From: JBKHDT01 sp049974825
GTDB lineage: Bacteria > Pseudomonadota > Gammaproteobacteria > Halothiobacillales > Halothiobacillaceae
Direction of reading: 5' to 3'
DNA: 23,503 nt
Assembly (NCBI GenBank): GCA_049974825.1
Contig: JBNGDJ010000030.1
Coordinates: 1-23,503 of the forward strand
Positions 1-7,022 of this stretch are shown here, piece after piece (the first letter of the stretch is position 1; each line of letters starts with the position of its first letter). The notes beneath the pieces were generated by a model. That model made no database searches and had not been told where the DNA came from. It saw only the letters and a list, made by a program, of their open reading frames with translations. The position numbers and the translations under genes are program-made.

Positions 1-92
1 CGTAAGCCATTGAATCGCGGAGCCCGGGCCGAGCATGTATCGGCCCGGGCGTTGCTGCACAAATCCATGGATGGATTTGTGCAGAATTCCTA
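1..92 (-). repeat. Partial copy of a short MITE-like palindromic repeat
   Basis: This stretch matches the reverse complement of the complete element at 18009-18121. It shares a GCGGAGCCCGGGCCGAGC core, then a CGGCCCGGGCG block, then a terminal hairpin. The hairpin at 55-84 has perfect 14-bp arms (CTGCACAAATCCAT and its complement) around GG. The element ends at the trinucleotide CTA at 90-92, the same trinucleotide that flanks the 18009-18121 copy. Its other end lies outside the window. No transposase or protein is encoded here, and open frames in the repeat are not credible genes. Confidence 0.7.
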
Positions 93-280
93 AGGGAATC
101 TCTGCACGAATGCTTCAGCTTTCCGATTGGGGCATGGATGCCCTGCTGCACAATGGCGCAACAGCATTGAATTGCGGAGCATGGCCCGGGCGTGAACGCG
201 AGCAACGCCAGCAGGAGCGTCAAGCGGGCGTTGCCCATCCGGCCAGGCGTACCTGCACGAAGCCATCCATGGTTTGTGGG
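93..280. repeat. Second, diverged copy of the same palindromic repeat
   Basis: It begins directly after the CTA at 90-92 with GGGAATCTCTGCACGAATGC, the inverted terminal sequence also seen at the right end of the 18009-18121 element. Inside it are a GGGCAT-GG-ATGCCC hairpin near 129-145 and a second GCGGAGC..GGCCCGGGCG core near 173-192. A decayed version of the terminal hairpin (CTGCACGAAGCCAT..ATGGTTTGTG) lies at 253-278. The outer boundary is uncertain because this copy is longer and more degraded than the others. It ends about 20 bp before the grpE heat-shock promoter. Nothing coding is visible in 1-420. Confidence 0.55.
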
Positions 281-300
281 GACGGTTTTTGGCCGCTGCC

Positions 301-329
301 CTTGAAAAGCACAAGGGCGACCGGCATAT
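301..329 (+). promoter_or_regulatory. Candidate sigma32 (heat-shock) promoter of grpE
   Basis: CTTGAAA at 301-307 is followed after 14 bases by CGGCATAT at 322-329. The E. coli sigma32 consensus is CTTGAAA, 11-16 bases, CCCCATNT. The -35 is exact and the -10 agrees at 5 of 7 informative positions. It would leave a leader of roughly 85 bases before the grpE start. The 14-base spacer equals that of the candidate promoter before dnaK. Confidence 0.6.
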
Positions 330-420
330 CCGTCCTGTCGAGGGTGCAGTGGTCCAATTGCCGCCTTGCGCCCCATTGAAAAACAGTCAATCCACGCATT
401 CTTAATCAAAAGTAGAGATC

Positions 421-1008
421 ATGAGCAAGAAAGAGCAGCACCCTCAAGAGCAGGAATCCGCGGTCGAGCAGGGTAGCGCGCCCGTCGAGGAGCCTTCGGT
501 GGCAGCGGAAGAGCCCGTTGCCGAAGCGGGCGAGGTGGATCTGGAGACCATGGCGCGCGCTCTGGCCGATGCGCAGGAAGAGGCCGAGGCCCAGCGCAAC
601 GAGGTGCTGCGCCTGCATGCGGAAATGGAAAACCTGCGCAAGCGGGTCGAAAAGGACGTCCAGAACGCGCACAAGTATGCACTCGAACGTTTTGTCGAAG
701 GGTTGTTGCCGGTGGTCGATTCGCTGGAGATGGGGCTTGATGCGGCAACCCGCGAGGACGCGGCCGTCGACACCATCCGCGAGGGGACCGAGATGACCCT
801 CAACATGATGCGCCAGGTGCTTGAGAAGCATGGTGTGGAGGCGGTTGCTCCCGAGGGCGAACGCTTTGACCCCGACCTGCACCAGGCCATGTCGATGCAG
901 CCCGACGAGGGCGAGCCAAACCGCGTCGTGGGCGTGATGCAGAAGGGTTACCGGCTCAATGGGCGGGTCGTTCGCCCGGCGCTGGTGGTGGTTTCCAAGC
1001 CGGCCTGA
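421..1008 (+). CDS. grpE: GrpE, nucleotide exchange factor of the DnaK chaperone
   Basis: The 195-residue cytosolic protein releases ADP from DnaK and so resets the Hsp70 cycle. It has the family layout: an acidic, low-complexity N-terminus (about 1-40), a long helix with heptad character (about 40-90, including ENLRKRVEKD), and a C-terminal beta-wing domain with the signature region GVEAVAPEGERFDPDLHQAM and VGVMQKGYRLNGRVVRPALVVVSK. Length is normal for proteobacterial GrpE. The ATG at 421 is the only sensible start, although its ribosome-binding site (AGTAGAG) is weak. A candidate sigma32 promoter lies at 301-329. dnaK follows 131 bp downstream with its own candidate promoter. No hrcA is seen upstream, which fits sigma32 rather than HrcA/CIRCE control. 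Confidence 0.97.
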   Translation: MSKKEQHPQEQESAVEQGSAPVEEPSVAAEEPVAEAGEVDLETMARALADAQEEAEAQRNEVLRLHAEMENLRKRVEKDVQNAHKYALERFVEGLLPVVDSLEMGLDAATREDAAVDTIREGTEMTLNMMRQVLEKHGVEAVAPEGERFDPDLHQAMSMQPDEGEPNRVVGVMQKGYRLNGRVVRPALVVVSKPA

Positions 1009-1053
1009 GCCACGCGCGGCGCCCGTCAGAAAACAGGGCCTGCTACGCCATGG

Positions 1054-1082
1054 CTTGAAATCCGGGAGGCGCGCCCCTATCT
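1054..1082 (+). promoter_or_regulatory. Candidate sigma32 promoter of dnaK
   Basis: CTTGAAA at 1054-1060, a 14-base spacer, then CCCTATCT at 1075-1082, which agrees with the CCCCATNT -10 at 6 of 7 informative positions. It lies in the 131-bp space between grpE and dnaK, about 58 bases before the dnaK start. dnaK could therefore be induced independently of grpE. A GGAG ribosome-binding site at 1129-1132 precedes the dnaK ATG. Confidence 0.65.
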
Positions 1083-1139
1083 CGTGGCCAGAGCCAAGAA
1101 CAGCCAATTCAATTCATCAAGATTTTCTGGAGCAGACAC

Positions 1140-3098
<1,959 letters not shown>

Positions 3099-3133
3099 TT
3101 CGGCGTCCCGCCGCAAATTGACCTGGCTTACCG

Positions 3134-3176
3134 GCCACAGCGCGGGGTTCGCTCCGCCCTGTGGCTGTCATTTTTT
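3134..3176 (+). terminator. Terminator-like hairpin between dnaK and dnaJ
   Basis: GCCACAG (3134-3140) pairs with CTGTGGC (3159-3165). An inner GCGG/CCGC stem lies within it, and TGTCA then a run of six T (3171-3176) follows. This has the form of an intrinsic terminator. Because dnaJ starts only 12 bases after the T run with no other obvious promoter, it probably acts as a partial terminator (attenuator) that lowers dnaJ output relative to dnaK. Confidence 0.6.
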
Positions 3177-3187
3177 CTGGAATCCCG

Positions 3188-4339
3188 ATGGCGAAGAAAG
3201 ACTTTTACGAAATCCTGGGTGTTGGGCGCAATGCCTCCGAGGACGAGCTCAAGAAGGCCTATCGGCGCCTGGCGATGAAATACCACCCGGATCGCAATCC
3301 GGGGGACGCCGAGGCCGAAGCCAAGTTCAAGGAGGCGAAGGAGGCCTACGAGGTGCTCTCCGATCCTCAGAAGCGGGCGGCCTACGACCAGTTCGGTCAC
3401 GCGGGTGTTGATCCATCCGCTGGCGGTGGCTTCGGCGGAGGCGGCTTCGGAGGGGGCTCGGCGGATTTTGCCGATATTTTCGGGGAAGTCTTCGGGGACA
3501 TCTTCGGGGGTGCGCGCGGTCGTGGAAGGGGTACGCGCGTCTATCGCGGCGCGGATCTTCAGTACACGCTGACCATCACCCTTGAGGATGCCGTGGCCGG
3601 GTCGAGCCACAAGATTCGTGTGCCCACCACGGTCGAGTGCGATGTCTGTGACGGCAGCGGAGCCAAGCCGGGGACGGGCAAGACCACCTGCCCGACCTGT
3701 CACGGCCAGGGAACCGTGCGCATCCAGCAAGGCTTTTTCGCCGTGCAACAGACCTGCCCGCACTGTCACGGGCGCGGTGAGGTAATCGAAACCCCCTGCG
3801 AGAAGTGCCACGGCAAGGGTCGGGTCGAAGATCAGAAGACGCTGTCCGTGAAGATTCCGGCCGGGGTCGACAGTGGGGATCGCATCCGGCTTGCCGGCGA
3901 GGGTGCGCCAGGCGAGAACGGGGGACCGCCGGGCGACCTGTACGTGCTGATCGAAGTGCAGCCGCATCCGATCTTCAAGCGCAAGGATGCGGATCTGTAC
4001 TGCGAAATGCCGGTGGGTTTCGTGACCGCGGCACTCGGTGGCGAAATCGAGGTGCCGACCCTCGATGGTCGCCTCGCGCTGAAGATTCCCCCGGAAACCC
4101 AGTCTGGAAAGACTTTCCGGCTGCGTGGCAAGGGGATCGTGCCCCTGCGTGGCGGGTCACCGGGTGACCTGCTGGTCCAGGTGCATGTCGAGACGCCGGT
4201 CAACCTGACCCGTGAACAGAAGGAAATCCTCCGCGACTTCGAGAAGGCGCTTGGGGGCGAGGATCACCACCGGCACAAGCCCAAGGAGAAGTCCTGGCTT
4301 GACAGCGTGAAAGATTTCTTCGCCGACCGCGGTGCCTGA
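3188..4339 (+). CDS. dnaJ: DnaJ, Hsp40 co-chaperone
   Basis: The 383-residue co-chaperone stimulates DnaK ATPase and delivers substrates. It has the full type I architecture: J domain (1-70) with HPD at 33-35, a Gly/Phe-rich linker (about 77-115), four CxxCxGxG zinc repeats beginning at Cys151, Cys168, Cys190 and Cys204, and a C-terminal substrate-binding domain ending in a WLDSVKDFF segment. The ATG at 3188 is chosen because it gives the conserved MAKKDFYEILGV start; an upstream in-frame ATG at 3161 would place nine unrelated residues inside the dnaK-dnaJ hairpin. The ribosome-binding site (TGGAA) is weak and lies just after the terminator-like T run. Confidence 0.98.
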   Translation: MAKKDFYEILGVGRNASEDELKKAYRRLAMKYHPDRNPGDAEAEAKFKEAKEAYEVLSDPQKRAAYDQFGHAGVDPSAGGGFGGGGFGGGSADFADIFGEVFGDIFGGARGRGRGTRVYRGADLQYTLTITLEDAVAGSSHKIRVPTTVECDVCDGSGAKPGTGKTTCPTCHGQGTVRIQQGFFAVQQTCPHCHGRGEVIETPCEKCHGKGRVEDQKTLSVKIPAGVDSGDRIRLAGEGAPGENGGPPGDLYVLIEVQPHPIFKRKDADLYCEMPVGFVTAALGGEIEVPTLDGRLALKIPPETQSGKTFRLRGKGIVPLRGGSPGDLLVQVHVETPVNLTREQKEILRDFEKALGGEDHHRHKPKEKSWLDSVKDFFADRGA

Positions 4340-4367
4340 TGTCGCTGCTTGATGTCGTTCCGGGTGC

Positions 4368-4384
4368 GTGGCGAAGCACGCCAC
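4368..4384. terminator. Weak hairpin between convergent dnaJ and lpxB
   Basis: GTGGCG (4368-4373), a five-base loop AAGCA, and CGCCAC (4379-4384) form a perfect 6-bp stem in the 63-bp space between the two convergent stop codons. There is no T run on either strand, so a terminator role is inferred from position only. Confidence 0.3.
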
Positions 4385-4402
4385 AGCGCCCTTCAACAGG
4401 AA

Positions 4403-5557
4403 TCAGGCAAGCATTGAAAGTGCCTCTTCCGCCAGTCGGTCGAGGGCGCCCCGGTTGCCCAGCCGCGCATGCAGCTGCAGCAGCTGTTCGCGCTGGCGTC
4501 GGGCCAGCTCCGGATCCTGCAGGAGCCGCGTGACCTCCCTTGCCATCTGCTTGGGCTCTGCGTCTTTTTGCAGCAGTTCCGGGACAATGGATTCACCCGC
4601 GATGATATTGGGCAGGCCGACATGCGGTGTGCGCAGCAGCCGCCCCGCCAGCCAAGCAGTGAGCCAGTGAGTCCGGTATACGATCACCATGGGGCTGCCG
4701 ATAATCGCGGCCTCCAGACTGGCCGTTCCCGAAGCCATGATCAGGACATCCGCAGCGCGCATCACGTCATGGGCCTGGCCGTCGACCGCCATCAGCAGCC
4801 CCGGAGGCGCCGAGTTCAGCCAGGGTTCGAAATCCGCTGGCGTCAGGCTGTCAGCCCGCGGCAGAAGGAATCGACAGTCCGGGTGTTCGGCCCTGAGTGC
4901 GCGGGCGGCGGCGATCATTGGCGGCAGCAACCGGCGTATCTCGCTGCGGCGGCTGCCGGGCAGAATGCCGATCACCGGCCCGTCCGGTGACAGTCCCAAT
5001 CTTTCCCGTGCCTTGATCTGGTCATGTACCGGCTCGACGAGGTCCAGCAGGGGGTGGCCCACATGCACGGTGTCGACGCCGTGCGCCTGAAACAGCGGCA
5101 CTTCGAAGTCGAACAGCACTGCCAGCCGGTCGGCTACCTCGCGCATGCGGGCCGCCCGGTGGGGGCGCCAGGCCCAGACCTGCGGGGCGACAAAAAACAG
5201 CACCGGTATGCCCAGGGCGCGAGCCCGACGCGCCAGGCGCTGGTTGAACTCCTGGTAGTCGATGCAGACCAGCAGGGCGGGGCGGCGCGAACTCAGCGCT
5301 TCTTCGAGCCGTTTCATCGCGCGGCGCAGGCGCGGATAGTGCCGCAATACCTCGACCAGTCCCATGACTGCGATGTCATCGGCATCCACAAGGGTATCGA
5401 TGCCGGCCGCGCGCGACCGGCCTCCACCCAGACCGAAAGCGGCCAGGTCGGGACGGCGTGCCGACATCCGTCGCCAGATTTCGGCCGCGTAACGATCGCC
5501 GGAGGCCTCTCCGGCACTGAACATCACGGTGGGCGTGTTTTCTTCGGATTGCGGCAT
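4403..5557 (-). CDS. lpxB: LpxB, lipid A disaccharide synthase
   Basis: The 384-residue GT19-family glycosyltransferase joins UDP-2,3-diacylglucosamine to lipid X, forming the tetraacyl disaccharide of lipid A at the inner face of the inner membrane. Recognised by SAGEASGD (14-21), VAPQVWAWRPHR, LPGSRRSEIRRLLPPM, ASGTASLEAAI and VGLPNIIAGESIVPELLQ, all characteristic of LpxB. Length is normal. The start at 5557 is supported by a strong GGAGG box five bases upstream. The usual lpxD-fabZ-lpxA partners are not next to it. rnhB, normally co-directional downstream of lpxB, is here divergent, with only 28 bp between the two starts. Confidence 0.97.
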   Translation of the reverse strand: MPQSEENTPTVMFSAGEASGDRYAAEIWRRMSARRPDLAAFGLGGGRSRAAGIDTLVDADDIAVMGLVEVLRHYPRLRRAMKRLEEALSSRRPALLVCIDYQEFNQRLARRARALGIPVLFFVAPQVWAWRPHRAARMREVADRLAVLFDFEVPLFQAHGVDTVHVGHPLLDLVEPVHDQIKARERLGLSPDGPVIGILPGSRRSEIRRLLPPMIAAARALRAEHPDCRFLLPRADSLTPADFEPWLNSAPPGLLMAVDGQAHDVMRAADVLIMASGTASLEAAIIGSPMVIVYRTHWLTAWLAGRLLRTPHVGLPNIIAGESIVPELLQKDAEPKQMAREVTRLLQDPELARRQREQLLQLHARLGNRGALDRLAEEALSMLA

Positions 5558-5585
5558 GAGCCCTCCGGACAGGCGAATTCAGGCG

Positions 5586-6209
5586 ATGAGTATGCGTCAG
5601 CAGGAACTGATTTTCGAGTTGCCATCCGAAGGTCGGATGGTTCGCATCGCCGGGGTGGACGAGGCCGGTCGCGGTCCGCTGGCCGGTGACGTGTTCGCGG
5701 CGGCGGTGGTGCTTGATCCCGACCGGCCACTGACCGGGCTGAACGACTCCAAGCGACTTTCGGCTCGCGCTCGGGAACGGCTCTACGACGAGATCCGGGA
5801 AGCGGCGGTCGCCTGGGAAATCGCAAGGGCAAGCGTTGAGGAAATCGACCGGATAAATATCCTGCATGCCAGCCTTCTGGCCATGTCCCGAGCCGTTGCG
5901 GGGCTGGTGCCGAGTCCGGCGCGGGTGCTGGTCGATGGCAATCGTGTCCCGGAGGGATTGCCCTGTCCGGCCGAGGCCTGGGTGGGCGGTGATGGCCGCC
6001 ACGGCGCCATTGCCGCTGCGTCGATCCTGGCGAAGGTGGCCCGGGATCGGGAGATGCAGCGACTGGACGCGTGTTATCCCGAGTACGGATTCGGCGCGCA
6101 CAAGGGCTACCCGACCGCGGCGCACCTGGCCGCGCTTGCGGCGCACGGTCCCTGTCCCGCACATCGGCGCAGCTTCGGCCCGGTACGGCGTGCCGCGGGG
6201 CCGGCCTGA
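5586..6209 (+). CDS. rnhB: RNase HII
   Basis: The 207-residue endonuclease cleaves the RNA strand of RNA-DNA hybrids and excises single misincorporated ribonucleotides. The four acidic catalytic positions by alignment to E. coli RnhB are Asp25 and Glu26 (GVDEAGRGPLAG), Asp117 (LVDGNR) and Asp136 (GGDGR). The ASILAKVARD, YGFGAHKGYPTAAH and HRRSFGPV signatures are present. The ATG at 5586 gives a normal-length protein; ATG 5592 is an alternative and 5529 would overlap the lpxB start. A perfect hairpin (CCATCCGA-AGG-TCGGATGG, 5622-5640) sits within the first 20 codons. It is followed by a palindromic repeat rather than another gene. Confidence 0.96.
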   Translation: MSMRQQELIFELPSEGRMVRIAGVDEAGRGPLAGDVFAAAVVLDPDRPLTGLNDSKRLSARARERLYDEIREAAVAWEIARASVEEIDRINILHASLLAMSRAVAGLVPSPARVLVDGNRVPEGLPCPAEAWVGGDGRHGAIAAASILAKVARDREMQRLDACYPEYGFGAHKGYPTAAHLAALAAHGPCPAHRRSFGPVRRAAGPA

Positions 6210-6345
6210 GGAAACTCTGGGCAAGGCTATCCTTGGGGAAACTCTGCACAAATCCATCCATGGATTTGTGGGCTAACGCCAGCTTAACGCGTCAGCTGGC
6301 GGAGCCCGCGTTCAGACACGCCGGGGCCGATACACACCCGGCACG
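6210..6345 (+). repeat. MITE-like palindromic repeat copy with duplicated end and extra hairpin
   Basis: Two head-to-tail versions of the element terminus start at 6210 (GGAAACTCTGGGCAA, diverged) and 6238 (GGAAACTCTGCACAAATCC). The second forms a perfect 11-bp-arm hairpin around CC at 6247-6270. A further hairpin, CGCCAGCT/AGCTGGCG at 6277-6301, follows. The sequence then rejoins the family core (CAGACACGCC..GGCCGA.ACAC..CGGC). The right end is degraded. It lies between the stops of rnhB and the alkyltransferase gene and could serve as a bidirectional terminator. Nothing else is seen in 6210-6386. Confidence 0.6.
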
Positions 6346-6386
6346 GGGATCAGCGATCCATCAGCCTGTCGGATCGATGCCATGCC

Positions 6387-7022
6387 TCATGGCTGCCAGC
6401 GGGCATTCGGCCGGGCCGCCTCGCCATCGGGTGTGAGTATGGCTTCCCGGCGCAGGAGAGCGCGCTTGATTGCCGTGCCCCAGCGGTACCGCCCGGGGTG
6501 GCCGTCTGACCGGAGGATCCGGTGGCAGGGCCGGAGCACCGCCACCGGGTTGCGGCCGCAGGCCGTTGCGACGGCACGGACGGCCCGTGGCGCGTTCAGG
6601 TACTCGGCCAGGTCCGCATAGCTTGCCCACTGACCGGCCGGAACCCGATCAATGGCATCCCAGACATTGCGGGCGAAGGCGGTACCCTCCGGCTGCAAGC
6701 TTGCGGCCAGGGCAGCCCATTCTGCCGCGTCCAGCGCTTCCGGGTCGAACAGGGCCTTCTCCAACCTGGCCAGGCACGCGGGCGCAGCTTCGTGCCGTTC
6801 ACTCCGGCGGTTCTTCAGCGACCTGGTGTCCGCTTGCGCTTGCCCCTGCCTGAGGTCAATCGATTCAATCGCCTGGCCGCGACAACGAATTTCGGCGGTG
6901 ACGGGAATCTCATCGATCAGGCCGTTCAGCTGCAGAATCCGCGGCTCAGCTGACTTTCTTTCGACGTTCGCCAAGCTTCTGGATGATTTCGAAGAACATC
7001 GGCACGAACAGAATCGCCACAT
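6387..7022 (-). CDS. Methylated-DNA--protein-cysteine methyltransferase (Ogt/Ada C-domain type)
   Basis: The product is predicted to repair O6-alkylguanine by suicide transfer of the alkyl group to a cysteine. The C-terminal half has the family elements VPAGQWASYADLAEYLNAPR, RAVATACGRNP and the active-site PCHR (Cys166 in this numbering), followed by RYRWGTAIKRALLRREA. The YRWG form resembles the Ada C-terminal domain. The residue before PCHR is Arg where Ile or Val is usual. The N-terminal half is poorly conserved. The start is uncertain: ATG 7022 overlaps the transporter gene by 77 bp, TTG 6974 is possible, and residues 1-16 (Cys/Ser-rich) look like transporter sequence read out of frame. 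The overlap suggests translational coupling to the efflux operon. Confidence 0.8.
   Translation of the reverse strand: MWRFCSCRCSSKSSRSLANVERKSAEPRILQLNGLIDEIPVTAEIRCRGQAIESIDLRQGQAQADTRSLKNRRSERHEAAPACLARLEKALFDPEALDAAEWAALAASLQPEGTAFARNVWDAIDRVPAGQWASYADLAEYLNAPRAVRAVATACGRNPVAVLRPCHRILRSDGHPGRYRWGTAIKRALLRREAILTPDGEAARPNARWQP

Noticed and set aside
1..280. CRISPR array
   Set aside because: The repeats are palindromic, of unequal length and without regular spacers, and no cas gene is present.
371..378. CCCCATTG resembling a sigma32 -10 nearer to grpE
   Set aside because: No CTTGAA-like -35 is at the right distance; the pair at 301-329 is better.
35..379. Short open frame across the repeats upstream of grpE
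   Set aside because: It runs through palindromic repeats and the heat-shock promoter and shows no protein-like sequence.
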